A stretch of DNA of 64,000 bases from Lactonifactor sp. BIOML-A5 (GCF_009677585.1 NZ_WKYV01000004.1:62001-126000), one strand, 5' to 3'. Shown: positions 35,945-44,965, numbered from the stretch's first letter. A program made the numbers and translations. The notes: generated from the sequence alone by a model not told the origin.

Positions 35945-36334
35945 ATGGCAAGAGAACTGAAAGGCGGCCATATCGGCCTGATGACAAATGATATGGAAGA
36001 GACGGTAAAATGGTACACCGAGACACTGGGGTTCCGGAAAACAGGGGAATTTGAAGCTCCTGACGGAGCTGCCATCTGCTTTATCCAGAATGGAGAGGTA
36101 ATATATGAGCTAATCCAGCCCCCGGTTAAGCTTCCCCGGGAAGCCTGCAGTAAGGTGGATCATTACTGTTTTGATTCAAAAGACATCGAAAAGGATTATG
36201 AAGAGTGCAAAGAGAAAGGCTGCCGCTTTACCACAGACGGTATTATGGAGGCTCCATTCTGGGAAAAGGGGATCCGATTTTTTAAGATTGCCGGCGCGTC
36301 CGGAGAGGAATTGGAATTCTGCCAGATTTTATAA
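35945..36334 (+). CDS. VOC superfamily (glyoxalase/dioxygenase fold) protein
   Basis: The 129-residue protein is a single-chain VOC fold: GGHIGLMTNDMEETVKWYTE at the start, then DHYCFDSKDIEKDYEECKEK in the second half, and a terminal EELEFCQIL. His9, the second-half His and the C-terminal Glu could be metal ligands as in glyoxalase I-type enzymes, but substrate is not predictable. It has a good RBS (AGGAGG) and its own extended -10 promoter (TGCTATAAT at 35903-35911). Confidence 0.75.
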   Translation: MARELKGGHIGLMTNDMEETVKWYTETLGFRKTGEFEAPDGAAICFIQNGEVIYELIQPPVKLPREACSKVDHYCFDSKDIEKDYEECKEKGCRFTTDGIMEAPFWEKGIRFFKIAGASGEELEFCQIL

Positions 36335-36384
36335 AAAAGATTTGACTTTTATATCTAAGGGAAGATATAATTAAATGCAGTATC

Positions 36385-36431
36385 AGAACTCTTATAAGAC
36401 TTTATTGTGAAGTCTTTAGGAGTTCTTTTTA
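36385..36431 (+). terminator. Hairpin terminator between the VOC and AEC genes
   Basis: AGAACTC (36385-36391) pairs with GAGTTCT (36420-36426) and AAGACTT (36396-36402) with AAGTCTT (36410-36416), followed by TTTTT. It lies about 30 bases before the next start codon. Confidence 0.8.
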
Positions 36432-36459
36432 TGGAGAGAATGCGGAAGGATATAAAAAA

Positions 36460-37380
36460 ATGAGTTTTTCACTTGTACTTGGCCAGATGGTAATGATATT
36501 TATTCTTATGATGATAGGCTTTTTCTTTTTTAAGCAAAAGCTGGTGAGTGAGCAGGCTGCAAAGGATATTTCTGTGATGGTTGTAAATCTGTGCAGTCCT
36601 GTTCTTCTAATAAGCAGTGTTTCTAGGGAATCCTCTGTCACACAGCACAATGTAATCGTCTTTACCATTGTCACGGTTCTGTCTTTTGCCCTACTGATTC
36701 TTCTGGGACATTTAATATCTGCCCTTCTTTTGGTCCCAAAGCCGAGAAAAAGTGATTATATGATGATGACCATATTCGGCAACGTAGGGTTTATCGGTAT
36801 CCCTGTTGTGTCCGGACTTCTGGGACAGGATGCCCTGATCTATGTGGCAATCTATAATCTGGCTTTTAATATTCTGATCTATACATACGGAATCTACGTT
36901 ATCAGAAAGGATATGGAAGGCGAACAGGGTGGGTTCCGTCTGAAATCCTGTATTAATCCGGGTACCATAGCCAGCCTGATTACCATTATCATTTTCTGGT
37001 TTCATATACCGGTTCCCAATGTGGCAGCCCAGCTGCTGAACTATGCGGGGCAGCCTGCCACCTTTTTATCCCTGTTTGTGATTGGAACCTCCCTGGCGCA
37101 GATGAATCTGCGGGAGGTGGTTTCCGATGTAAGGCTTTTGTTGTTTACCCTTCTGCGCTTTGTGGCAGTGCCTATTATAGCGGTGCTGATCTCTAAGCTG
37201 GTGTTAAAGGATGAGATGATGCGGGGGGTACTGGCACTTATGATTGCCGTCCCGGTGGGAAATCTTCCGGCGATGCTGAACAAACAATTCGGGAAAGACG
37301 ATTCTGTTGTAGCAAAAGGTATTGTCTATACTACTGTTCTGTCAGTTTTAACAATAACCGTAACCTGTATGTTCCTGTAA
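36460..37380 (+). CDS. AEC family transporter
   Basis: The auxin-efflux-carrier family exports or exchanges small organic acids or amino acid derivatives in bacteria. The 306-residue protein has about ten membrane segments in two halves, with conserved TIFGNVGFIGIPVV near residue 102 and AVPVGNLPAMLNKQFG near 268. ATG 36460 follows GGAAGGAT. The substrate is unknown, and neighbours do not help: a VOC protein upstream behind a terminator and prmA downstream. Confidence 0.85.
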   Translation: MSFSLVLGQMVMIFILMMIGFFFFKQKLVSEQAAKDISVMVVNLCSPVLLISSVSRESSVTQHNVIVFTIVTVLSFALLILLGHLISALLLVPKPRKSDYMMMTIFGNVGFIGIPVVSGLLGQDALIYVAIYNLAFNILIYTYGIYVIRKDMEGEQGGFRLKSCINPGTIASLITIIIFWFHIPVPNVAAQLLNYAGQPATFLSLFVIGTSLAQMNLREVVSDVRLLLFTLLRFVAVPIIAVLISKLVLKDEMMRGVLALMIAVPVGNLPAMLNKQFGKDDSVVAKGIVYTTVLSVLTITVTCMFL

Positions 37381-37459
37381 GAAAGGCTATACATTTGCCC
37401 TGTTTTATGATAAAACAGAAAGTAGGCGAAAAAAGTACGGATAAAGAAAGAGGTATTAT

Positions 37460-38413
37460 ATGAAATGGAATAAATTCACTGTAAAAACAACCACAGAGGC
37501 TGAAGATCTTGTCATCTCGGCGCTGGTAGATCTAGGGATTGAAGGGGTGGAGATTGAGGACAAGCAGCCGCTGACGGAAGAGGACAAACAGCGGATGTTT
37601 GTGGATATACTGCCTGACTTTCCGGAGGATGACGGGGTAGCGTATCTGAACTTTTATCTGGAGGAGGATGCGGACACAAGCTCTGTTCTGGAGCGTGTGA
37701 AGAGAGAACTGGAGGACATGCGTGCTTATACGGACATCGGAGAGGGAAGTATTGCCGCAAGCCAAACGGAAGATAAAGACTGGATAAATAACTGGAAGGA
37801 ATATTTTAAACAGTTTTATGTGGATGATATTCTGATTATACCCTCCTGGGAGACGGTGAAGGAAGAGGACAAGGAGAGGCTTATCATTCACATCGATCCC
37901 GGGACTGCTTTTGGTACGGGAATGCACGAGACTACGCAGCTGTGTATCCGGCAGCTGAAAAAGTATGTGACAGAAGAGACGGAGCTTCTGGATGTGGGGA
38001 CAGGCAGCGGTATTCTGTCCATTGTGGCACTGAAGCTGGGAGCCAAGGGTGCGGTAGGAACAGACCTGGATCCCTGTGCTGTGCCGGCAGTAGAAGAAAA
38101 CAAAGAGGCAAATGATATCCCGGCAGACGCATTTACCATGATGATTGGGAATCTTATAGACGACAGGGCAATCCAGGATGCCGTAGGATACGAAAAATAT
38201 GACATTGTCACGGCAAATATCCTGGCCGATGTGCTGGTGCCCCTGACCCCTGTTATTATAAACCAGATGAAGCAGGGAGGGATTTATATTACCTCGGGCA
38301 TTATTGAGGACAAAGAAGCGGTTGTGGTAAATGCGGTGAAGGAAGCAGGCCTGGAAGTGCTGGAGGTAACCCGCCAGGGAGAGTGGGTATCCGTGACAGC
38401 CAGAAAGAATTAG
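37460..38413 (+). CDS. prmA: Ribosomal protein L11 methyltransferase
   Basis: PrmA trimethylates lysines and the N-terminus of ribosomal protein L11 using S-adenosylmethionine. The 317-residue protein has a short N-terminal substrate-recognition domain (MKWNKFTVKTTTEAEDLVIS) and the methyltransferase domain with HIDPGTAFGTGMHETT near residue 145, SAM loop LLDVGTGSGILSIVALKLG near 177 and NILAD in the active site. It is followed after 8 bases by rsmE, a frequent pairing. Confidence 0.96.
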   Translation: MKWNKFTVKTTTEAEDLVISALVDLGIEGVEIEDKQPLTEEDKQRMFVDILPDFPEDDGVAYLNFYLEEDADTSSVLERVKRELEDMRAYTDIGEGSIAASQTEDKDWINNWKEYFKQFYVDDILIIPSWETVKEEDKERLIIHIDPGTAFGTGMHETTQLCIRQLKKYVTEETELLDVGTGSGILSIVALKLGAKGAVGTDLDPCAVPAVEENKEANDIPADAFTMMIGNLIDDRAIQDAVGYEKYDIVTANILADVLVPLTPVIINQMKQGGIYITSGIIEDKEAVVVNAVKEAGLEVLEVTRQGEWVSVTARKN

Positions 38414-38421
38414 GTGGGAAT

Positions 38422-39186
38422 ATGCATCGTTTTTTTGTTGAGCCTGAGCAAGTAGGCCGGGAGGAGATTACCATCATAGGAAATGATGTGAATCATATGA
38501 AAAATGTGCTCCGTATGAAGCCTGGAGAAATTATTGGGATCAGCGACGGTACCGGCATTGAGTATACCTGTGAGGTCCTTGCGCTGAACAAAGAGGTAAA
38601 GACTAAAATTCTTACATGCCTGGATGCAAGAAGAGAACTGCCGTCCAGAATCACGCTGTTCCAGGGGCTTCCAAAGTCTGACAAGATGGAATGGATCATT
38701 CAGAAAGCGGTAGAGCTGGGGGTATATGAGATAATTCCGATGACTACAAGAAACACGGTGGTCAAGCTGGATAAAAAGAAGGAAGAGAATAAGCGGAAGA
38801 GATGGCAGGCTATAGCAGAGAGTGCGGCCAAGCAGTCTAAACGGTTATATATCCCCCAGGTGGGAGCACTTATGTCTTTTTCCCAGGCAGTGAAAAGGGC
38901 CTGTGATATGGAGGTAAGGCTGATTCCCTATGAGCTGGCTGAGAATATGGCTGAGACAAGAGAGATCATTGCCGGAATACGTCCCGGCCAGAGGGTGGCT
39001 GTCTTTATCGGCCCGGAGGGAGGATTCGGGGAGGAAGAGATCGCCATGGCCATGGAGGCTGGGATTCGGCCTATTACCCTGGGAAAACGGATCCTGCGGA
39101 CGGAAACAGCAGGAATTTCAGTATTGTCTGTTCTGATGTTTACCCTGGAAGGAGAACAGGCGGCAGCTGAAAAGAGCAGGGAATGA
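38422..39186 (+). CDS. rsmE: 16S rRNA (uracil1498-N3)-methyltransferase
   Basis: RsmE is a SPOUT-class enzyme methylating U1498 of 16S rRNA. ATG 38422 (MHRFFVEPEQ) follows GGTGGG and matches the family start; the frame extends upstream into prmA. The 254-residue product has the PUA-like N-terminal domain (NDVNHMKNVLRMKPGE) and the trefoil-knot C-terminal motifs FIGPEGGFGEEEI near residue 195 and LGKRILRTETA near 220. Confidence 0.96.
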   Translation: MHRFFVEPEQVGREEITIIGNDVNHMKNVLRMKPGEIIGISDGTGIEYTCEVLALNKEVKTKILTCLDARRELPSRITLFQGLPKSDKMEWIIQKAVELGVYEIIPMTTRNTVVKLDKKKEENKRKRWQAIAESAAKQSKRLYIPQVGALMSFSQAVKRACDMEVRLIPYELAENMAETREIIAGIRPGQRVAVFIGPEGGFGEEEIAMAMEAGIRPITLGKRILRTETAGISVLSVLMFTLEGEQAAAEKSRE

Positions 39187-39219
39187 CAGGACCGTGTGGT
39201 GAAACTTGGAGGAAATAAA

Positions 39220-40374
39220 ATGGAAGCTTATTTAGATAATTCAGCTACAACCAGATGCTATGAGTGCGTCAGGGACGTGGTGGTGAAGACGATGATGACT
39301 GATTACGGGAATCCTTCAGCTATGCATGCGAAGGGAGTAGAGGCAGAGCAGTATGTCAAACAGGCAGCCCAGAGGATAGCCAGGGCTATGAAGGTACAGG
39401 AAAAAGAAATATATTTTACTTCCGGGGGCACGGAGTCAGATAATTGGGCCCTGATCGGTGCGGCCATGGCGAATCAACGGCAGGGAAAGCACATCATTAC
39501 CACGGCTGTAGAGCATCCGGCGGTATCGGCTCCTCTGGCGTATCTGACAGAGCTGGGATTCCAGGTATCTGTACTGCCGGTGAACAGGATGGGGACAGTA
39601 TCGCTAAAGGATCTGGAGGATGCGCTCCGGGAGGATACCATTCTGGTGTCTACCATGTTTGTGAATAACGAAATAGGCTCTCTGCAGCCCGTGGAGGAAA
39701 TCGGAAAGCTGTTAAAGGATAAGGCGCCGGGTGTAGTGTACCATGTGGATGCCATACAGGCCTTCGGCAAATACCGCATATTCCCCAAAAAACTTGGGAT
39801 TGATCTGCTGGCAGTGAGCGGACATAAGATTCATGGACCGAAGGGTACCGGTATTTTATATATCAATGAGAAATGCAGGATACGCCCTCTGATACTGGGA
39901 GGGGGGCAGCAGAAAAATATGCGGTCCGGGACAGACAATGTTCCGGGAATTGCCGGGCTGGGTGCTGCCGCTGAAGAAATATACCGGGACTTTGACCGTA
40001 AAATCCCAAAGCTGTATGAACTGAAGGGATATTTCAGGGGACAGCTGGAAGGGATTGCAGATGTGGTGATTCACGGCATGGACACAAAACAGGGTGCTCC
40101 CCATATTGTGAACGCAAGCTTTCTGGGAGTCCGCAGTGAGGTCCTTCTCCACACATTGGAGGAAAAGGGAATATATGTATCCGCAGGGTCTGCCTGCTCC
40201 ACACATAAGCGGGCTGGGAGCCCAACCTTGTCGGCAATGGGAGCGTCGAAAGCGGAGATGGAATCTGCTGTGCGCTTCAGTTTCTCAGAGTTTACAACCA
40301 AGGAAGAACTGGATTATTGTCTGGAGGCCCTCAGGGAAGCCGTTCCCATGCTTCGCAGATATGCCCGTCACTAA
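39220..40374 (+). CDS. Cysteine desulfurase (NifS/IscS-like), partner of ThiI
   Basis: PLP-dependent enzyme that moves sulfur from cysteine to an enzyme persulfide. ATG 39220 (MEAYLDNSATTRCYE) follows GGAGG; an in-frame GTG at 39196 precedes that site. In the 384 residues the PLP lysine is K203 (SGHKIHGPKGTG) and the persulfide cysteine is C326 (SAGSACSTHKRAGS). It ends 14 bases before thiI, matching the NifZ-ThiI pair of B. subtilis, so its main role is probably tRNA 4-thiouridine (and possibly thiamine) sulfur supply rather than general Fe-S assembly. Confidence 0.93.
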   Translation: MEAYLDNSATTRCYECVRDVVVKTMMTDYGNPSAMHAKGVEAEQYVKQAAQRIARAMKVQEKEIYFTSGGTESDNWALIGAAMANQRQGKHIITTAVEHPAVSAPLAYLTELGFQVSVLPVNRMGTVSLKDLEDALREDTILVSTMFVNNEIGSLQPVEEIGKLLKDKAPGVVYHVDAIQAFGKYRIFPKKLGIDLLAVSGHKIHGPKGTGILYINEKCRIRPLILGGGQQKNMRSGTDNVPGIAGLGAAAEEIYRDFDRKIPKLYELKGYFRGQLEGIADVVIHGMDTKQGAPHIVNASFLGVRSEVLLHTLEEKGIYVSAGSACSTHKRAGSPTLSAMGASKAEMESAVRFSFSEFTTKEELDYCLEALREAVPMLRRYARH

Positions 40375-40388
40375 TAAAGGAGAATACT

Positions 40389-41567
40389 ATGTTTAAAGCA
40401 TTTTTGATTAAATACGCAGAGATTGGAATCAAAGGAAAAAACAGATATCTTTTTGAGGACGCTCTGGTAGCCCGGATAAAGCAGGTACTTAAGGAAGTGG
40501 AAGGGATATTTCACGTAACCAAAGAACAAGGGCGTATCTATGTCTTTGCAGAGGGAGCCTTTGACTATGAGGAGACTGTGGAGGCTCTGAAGCGGGTGTT
40601 CGGAATCTTCGGCATCTGTCCGGTTGTGGTGCTGGAGGATAAAGGCTATGAGGAGCTGGCAAAAGAGGTTGTCTCTTATATGGACCACATGTACCCGGAC
40701 AAGGATAAAAGCTTTAAGGTCAATGCAAGAAGGGCAAAGAAAAGCTATCCCCTCAACTCTATGGAGCTGAACTGTGAACTGGGAGGAGCTGTTCTGGACG
40801 CCTTTCCGTCTATGCGGGTGGATGTGCACCATCCGGAGATTATGCTGAATGTGGAAATCCGCAGTAAGATATATATATATTCAGAGATTATCCCCGGACC
40901 GGGAGGAATGCCCATTGGGACCAACGGTAAGGCGATGCTGCTTCTATCCGGGGGAATTGACAGTCCGGTAGCGGGCTATATGATCGCAAAAAGAGGGGTA
41001 AAAATTGATGCTGTATACTTTCATGCACCTCCCTATACCAGTGAGCGCGCCAAGCAGAAGGTAGTGGACCTTGCCCGTCTGGTAGCCAGGTACAGCGGCC
41101 CCATCCAGCTGCATGTGGTGAACTTTACAGATATTCAGCTCTATATCTATGAGAAGTGCCCTCACGATGAGCTTACCATTATAATGAGACGCTATATGAT
41201 GAAGATTGCGGAGCATTTTGCCAGGGAGAACGGATGCCTGGGACTGATAACAGGGGAGAGCATCGGACAGGTGGCCAGTCAGACCATGCAGAGCCTGGCA
41301 GCTACCAATGAAGTCTGCACGCTGCCGGTATACCGCCCTGTGATTGGATTTGATAAACAGGAAATCGTGGATGTATCCCTGAAGATTGGTACGTATGAGA
41401 CGTCTATACTTCCCTTTGAGGACTGCTGCACCATTTTTGTGGCAAAGCACCCGGTTACAAAACCGAATCTTAATATCATAAAGCGCTCAGAAAAGAATCT
41501 GGAGGAAAAGATTGATACCCTTATGGAAGAGGCGATCCGTTCCACAGAAGTGATTTCCGTAGAATAA
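40389..41567 (+). CDS. thiI: tRNA 4-thiouridine synthetase ThiI
   Basis: ThiI adenylates U8 of tRNA and inserts sulfur. ATG 40389 follows AAAGGAG; a longer frame overlaps the desulfurase gene. The 392-residue protein has a ferredoxin-like and THUMP N-terminal part (to about residue 165) and the PP-loop S187GGIDSPVAGYMIAKRG. It lacks the C-terminal rhodanese domain of the enterobacterial enzyme, as usual for Firmicutes. In such systems the sulfur relay uses the adjacent desulfurase directly. Confidence 0.95.
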   Translation: MFKAFLIKYAEIGIKGKNRYLFEDALVARIKQVLKEVEGIFHVTKEQGRIYVFAEGAFDYEETVEALKRVFGIFGICPVVVLEDKGYEELAKEVVSYMDHMYPDKDKSFKVNARRAKKSYPLNSMELNCELGGAVLDAFPSMRVDVHHPEIMLNVEIRSKIYIYSEIIPGPGGMPIGTNGKAMLLLSGGIDSPVAGYMIAKRGVKIDAVYFHAPPYTSERAKQKVVDLARLVARYSGPIQLHVVNFTDIQLYIYEKCPHDELTIIMRRYMMKIAEHFARENGCLGLITGESIGQVASQTMQSLAATNEVCTLPVYRPVIGFDKQEIVDVSLKIGTYETSILPFEDCCTIFVAKHPVTKPNLNIIKRSEKNLEEKIDTLMEEAIRSTEVISVE

Positions 41568-41581
41568 TGTGGGAATATAGA

Positions 41582-41624
41582 ACAGAAAAAAACGGCCTCT
41601 GCACTGCAGGGCCGCATTCTGTTT
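41582..41624 (+). terminator. Terminator after thiI
   Basis: ACAGAA and CGGCC arms pair with GGCCG and TTCTGT around a loop with a small inner CTGCA/TGCAG palindrome, followed by TTTTG. It lies between the convergent thiI and HPr-like genes and can serve the plus strand. Confidence 0.65.
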
Positions 41625-41657
41625 TGTCTGTTCTCTGATTCGTATATAACAGAGAAA

Positions 41658-41891
41658 TTAAATCATGTAAGGTTTTAAAGTCTCTAAAATAGTATCCAAA
41701 GGTCCTTCATTTGCGTGGATATTCAAATCGATCGGCTTGGATAAATCTAAGCTGAAAATCCCCATAATTGATTTAGCGTCGATTACGTATCTTCCGGATA
41801 CTAAATCAAAATCAAAGTCAAACTTAGTAATGTCGTTAACAAATGATTTTACTTTATCGATAGAATTTAATGAGATCTGAACAGTTTTCAT
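41658..41891 (-). CDS. HPr-like protein lacking the phosphorylatable histidine
   Basis: The 77-residue protein matches the HPr fold in its second half: SGRYVIDAKSIMGIFSLDLS places Ser41 where HPr has regulatory Ser46. The first half lacks the GLHARPA loop: residues 8-21 read LNSIDKVKSFVNDI, with no His15 equivalent. It therefore cannot carry phosphate from PTS enzyme I, but could still be a Ser-phosphorylated regulatory or Crh-like protein; even Crh keeps the loop with Gln in place of His, so this form is further diverged. The start has a strong RBS (GGGAGGG) and a good promoter. Confidence 0.8.
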   Translation of the reverse strand: MKTVQISLNSIDKVKSFVNDITKFDFDFDLVSGRYVIDAKSIMGIFSLDLSKPIDLNIHANEGPLDTILETLKPYMI

Positions 41892-41920
41892 TGGAATCCC
41901 TCCCTTATGTATTAGTACTG

Positions 41921-41961
41921 TTTACAGGGATAATCTTACCGTCTATACTGGGAAAAGTCAA
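41921..41961. promoter_or_regulatory. Interdigitated divergent promoters of the HPr-like gene and mtaB
   Basis: Plus strand: TTTACA 41921-41926, 17 bases, TATACT 41944-41949, directed at mtaB. Minus strand: TTGACT (plus 41956-41961), 17 bases, TAAGAT (plus 41933-41938), directed at the HPr-like gene. Each -10 lies in the other promoter's spacer, so two polymerases cannot occupy both. Confidence 0.7.
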
Positions 41962-42036
41962 GATGAAAACACACAAAGATGAAAAGCAGGATTCGTCAAG
42001 TCGCATAATAAATGGAAAATGTTAGGAATAGAAAAT

Positions 42037-43344
42037 ATGGAAAAAAAAGTTGCCCTGCACAACCTGGGCTGTAAAGTAAACGCATATGAAACAGAGGCTA
42101 TGGAGCAGATGCTGGAGGAAGCGGGATATCAAATCGTGCCTTTTGCTCCCGGGGCAGATATTTATATTATCAACACCTGTACCGTGACAAATATTGCCGA
42201 CCGCAAATCCCGGCAGATGCTTCACAAAGCCAAGAAAATGAATCCCGATGCCATTGTAGTGGCGACGGGGTGTTATGTACAGGTAGGAAAAGAAAAGCTG
42301 AAAAAGGATGATGCCATTGACCTGGTGGTGGGCAATAATAAGAAAAAGGATCTTCTGTCTATTCTGGACGCCTACGTCCAGGGGAAGGCAGGGGACAAAG
42401 AGGAAGTCCTGGACATGAAGGAGGCGCTGGAGTATGAAAATCTTCAGCTTTCTCAGACCGGGGAGCATACCAGAGCCTATCTAAAGGTACAGGACGGATG
42501 CAATCAGTTCTGCAGCTACTGTATTATCCCCTATGCCAGAGGCAGAGTCAGGAGCAGAAAAAAGGAAGAGGTTTTGGCTGAGGTAAACCGTCTGACCGCG
42601 AACGGGTATCAGGAATTTGTTTTGACCGGCATCCACCTGAGTTCCTACGGGATTGACTGCGATGACAGTCTGCTGTCTCTGATACAGGCTGTACATGGTA
42701 TAGAGGGCGTAAAGCGTATCCGGCTGGGCTCCCTGGAACCCCGGATTATAACCCAGGACTTTGCCCGGGCATTGGCAGGAATGCCCAAGATCTGTCCTCA
42801 TTTTCACCTCTCCCTGCAGAGCGGCTGCGATGAGACGCTAAAGCGGATGAACCGCCGGTACAGTGCCGGAGAGTACCGGGAAAAATGCGAGCTTTTGCGG
42901 CAGGTATTTGATAACCCTGCTCTGACCACGGATGTGATCGTGGGATTTCCGGGAGAGACAGAAAAAGAATTTCAGGAGTCCCGGGAGTTTATTGACGGCA
43001 TCCGGTTTTATGAGACACATATTTTTAAGTACTCCAGGAGAGAGGGAACCCGGGCGGCAGCTATGGAGAACCAGATTCAGGAATCGGTCAAAACGCAGAG
43101 AAGCAGGGATTTAATTGAATTGGGAGAACTGCACCAGAGGGAATATATGGAATCCTTTTTGGGAAAAGAAGTGGAGATCCTGTTTGAGGAAACAGTAAAT
43201 ATCCAGGGCAAAGTCTGCTGGATCGGTCATACAAGAGAATACATTCGGGCAGTGGCAAAGACAGATCAGAACCTGGAGAATGTGATAGCCAGGGGAACTG
43301 TTCGCGGTTTTTCGACAAAAGATACGATTATTTGTGAAATATAG
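42037..43344 (+). CDS. mtaB: tRNA N6-threonylcarbamoyladenosine methylthiotransferase MtaB
   Basis: MtaB adds a methylthio group to t6A37 of tRNAs decoding ANN codons, using two [4Fe-4S] clusters. ATG 42037 follows TTAGGAAT; ATG 42019 is an alternative adding six residues. The 435-residue protein has the N-terminal cluster cysteines (LGCKVNAYETE, NTCTVTN, TGCYVQ), the radical SAM motif CNQFCSYCIIPYARG near residue 153 and a C-terminal TRAM-like domain (GKEVEILFEETVN). It is the RNA-modifying member closest to B. subtilis YqeV. Confidence 0.94.
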   Translation: MEKKVALHNLGCKVNAYETEAMEQMLEEAGYQIVPFAPGADIYIINTCTVTNIADRKSRQMLHKAKKMNPDAIVVATGCYVQVGKEKLKKDDAIDLVVGNNKKKDLLSILDAYVQGKAGDKEEVLDMKEALEYENLQLSQTGEHTRAYLKVQDGCNQFCSYCIIPYARGRVRSRKKEEVLAEVNRLTANGYQEFVLTGIHLSSYGIDCDDSLLSLIQAVHGIEGVKRIRLGSLEPRIITQDFARALAGMPKICPHFHLSLQSGCDETLKRMNRRYSAGEYREKCELLRQVFDNPALTTDVIVGFPGETEKEFQESREFIDGIRFYETHIFKYSRREGTRAAAMENQIQESVKTQRSRDLIELGELHQREYMESFLGKEVEILFEETVNIQGKVCWIGHTREYIRAVAKTDQNLENVIARGTVRGFSTKDTIICEI

Positions 43345-43357
43345 TAGAAAATATCCA

Positions 43358-43386
43358 TTGAATTCTGTGTAGTTTTATATTAGAAT
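43358..43386 (+). promoter_or_regulatory. Sigma-A type promoter for ireB-ruvX-DUF1292
   Basis: TTGAAT at 43358-43363, 17-base spacer, TAGAAT at 43381-43386; the ATG follows 31 bases later. Confidence 0.7.
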
Positions 43387-43416
43387 AAAAGAAAGTTTAG
43401 GTAAGGGCGTGAAAAT

Positions 43417-43692
43417 ATGGCAAACAATAATATTAGCAATACACAATATTTCAAAGTAAAAACAGAACCGGAGATCCAGGTAAAAGAGATTCTGGATCTG
43501 GTATATAATGCGATGGACGAAAAGGGTTACAATCCGGTTAACCAGATCGTTGGCTACATTATGTCCGGAGATCCCACTTATATTACCAGCCATAAAGGTG
43601 CCAGGAGCATGATTATGAAGGTGGAAAGAGATGAGCTGGTAGAAGAACTCCTCAAGGAGTATATCAAGAATAAATCCTGGAAACGAGATTAA
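43417..43692 (+). CDS. ireB: IreB family regulatory protein
   Basis: IreB (UPF0297/DUF965) is a small cytoplasmic phosphoprotein; the enterococcal member is a substrate of the kinase IreK and modulates cephalosporin resistance. The 91-residue product has the family core [40 protein letters not shown] and ends normally. A threonine-rich N-terminal region like that phosphorylated in IreB is not obvious (the start is [20 protein letters not shown], with T9 and T16). The next gene starts three bases after the stop. Confidence 0.93.
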   Translation: MANNNISNTQYFKVKTEPEIQVKEILDLVYNAMDEKGYNPVNQIVGYIMSGDPTYITSHKGARSMIMKVERDELVEELLKEYIKNKSWKRD

Positions 43693-43695
43693 TCT

Positions 43696-44115
43696 ATGAG
43701 AATTATGGGACTTGATTACGGTTCGAAAACCATAGGGGTAGCAGTCAGTGACCCCTTAGGTTTGACTGCCCAGGGAATCGAAACCATTCATCGCAAGGAC
43801 GAGAATAAGCTTCGCAAGTCTCTGGCGCGGATTGAAGAATTGGTACGTGAATATGAAGTAGAAACCATTGTGTTAGGCTTTCCTAAAAATATGAATAATA
43901 CCATTGGGGACAGGGCTGTCAAATCTCTTGAGCTAAAAGATGTTCTGGAGAGAAGGACAGGCCTGCCTGTTGTGATGTGGGATGAGAGGCTGACGACAGT
44001 GGAAGCGAACCGGACGCTGATGGAGAGCGGGGTTCGCAGGGAAGACCGCGGCAAATATGTGGACAAGATTGCCGCTGTATTTATTTTGCAGGGATATTTG
44101 GATTCCCTTAGCTAA
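43696..44115 (+). CDS. ruvX: Holliday junction resolvase-like RuvX/YqgF
   Basis: RuvX/YqgF is an RNase H-fold nuclease linked to 16S rRNA 5' end processing and possibly junction resolution. The 139-residue protein has the family motifs: [18 protein letters not shown] at the start with the first acidic ligand, [13 protein letters not shown] near residue 58, [14 protein letters not shown] near 94 and the terminal [14 protein letters not shown]. Its position between ireB and DUF1292 is the conserved Firmicute order. Confidence 0.94.
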   Translation: MRIMGLDYGSKTIGVAVSDPLGLTAQGIETIHRKDENKLRKSLARIEELVREYEVETIVLGFPKNMNNTIGDRAVKSLELKDVLERRTGLPVVMWDERLTTVEANRTLMESGVRREDRGKYVDKIAAVFILQGYLDSLS

Positions 44116-44146
44116 AACTTAATATTGTGAAGAAAGGATGTCAGGT

Positions 44147-44416
44147 ATGGAGACTATTATATTTGACGGGGACGACGGGATTCAGCTGGAATTCGGTATA
44201 CTGGAACAGACAAGAGTAAACGGACATAACTATCTTCTGGTAGTAGATCCGGACGAGGAAGACGAGGAAGAGGGAAGCGAGGCTTATATCCTGAAGGATA
44301 TCTCTGAGGAAGAGGACGAAGAGGCCTGCTATGTATTCGTAGAGGACGACACGGAGTACGACGCCGTGTTTAAAGTTTTTGAAACTATGTTAGAAGATGT
44401 TGAATTTGTGAAATAA
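44147..44416 (+). CDS. DUF1292 (YrzB-like) acidic protein
   Basis: The 89-residue protein is highly acidic, with two runs of Asp/Glu (DPDEEDEEEGSEAYILKD; SEEEDEEACYVFVEDDTEYD). DUF1292 proteins are conserved in Firmicutes directly after ruvX; the function is not established. ATG 44147 was chosen because AAAGG is nine bases before it; ATG 44138 would overlap the ribosome binding site. Confidence 0.88.
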   Translation: METIIFDGDDGIQLEFGILEQTRVNGHNYLLVVDPDEEDEEEGSEAYILKDISEEEDEEACYVFVEDDTEYDAVFKVFETMLEDVEFVK

Positions 44417-44472
44417 TAATAGGTGAACAATGCACTTTATTCTACGTAAAAGTGAAGGTAAGAGGTGAGAAC

Positions 44473-44931
44473 GTGACAGACAGCCAAGAGTTTGCAGAGA
44501 TTTTAAGAAAAAACGGGTTGAAAGTAACCAACCAGAGACTACGGATATTGGAAGTGCTGGCTGGCTGTCCCGATCGGCACCTGACAGCAGAAGAAATTTA
44601 TGATCTGGTAAAGGCAGAATTTCCTGAGATAGGACTTGCTACGGTTTACCGGACCATACAGATTTTATTAGATTTGCATTTAATTGATCGGATTAATCTG
44701 GATGACGGATGCGTGCGTTATGAGATCGGCCAGGATAAGGACCGGGACAGACACCACCACCATCATCTGATTTGTATATCGTGCGGAAAGATTATCTCAC
44801 TGGAAGATGACTTTCTGGAACAATTAGAGGAGCATATCAGGGATTCCCTTGGGTTTACCGTAACGGACCACGAGGTGAAGCTTTTTGGATATTGCAGAGA
44901 TTGTACGAAAGAACAGAATAAAGTAGAATGA
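44473..44931 (+). CDS. Fur family metal-responsive regulator
   Basis: GTG 44473, after AGAGGTGAG, gives 152 residues. The N-terminal winged helix is clear (KNGLKVTNQRLRILEVLAGC; IGLATVYRTIQILLDLHLID), followed by a histidine-rich metal site DRHHHHHLICISCGK and a structural zinc site from CxxC pairs (CISC and CRDC). The paralogues Fur, Zur and PerR cannot be separated with certainty; the HHHHHLICISCG segment is most like Fur/Zur. An adjacent metal uptake system is absent, so the regulon is elsewhere. Confidence 0.9.
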   Translation: MTDSQEFAEILRKNGLKVTNQRLRILEVLAGCPDRHLTAEEIYDLVKAEFPEIGLATVYRTIQILLDLHLIDRINLDDGCVRYEIGQDKDRDRHHHHHLICISCGKIISLEDDFLEQLEEHIRDSLGFTVTDHEVKLFGYCRDCTKEQNKVE

Positions 44932-44965
44932 GGTGCCAATTATATCATATGACGGAGGAATCATT

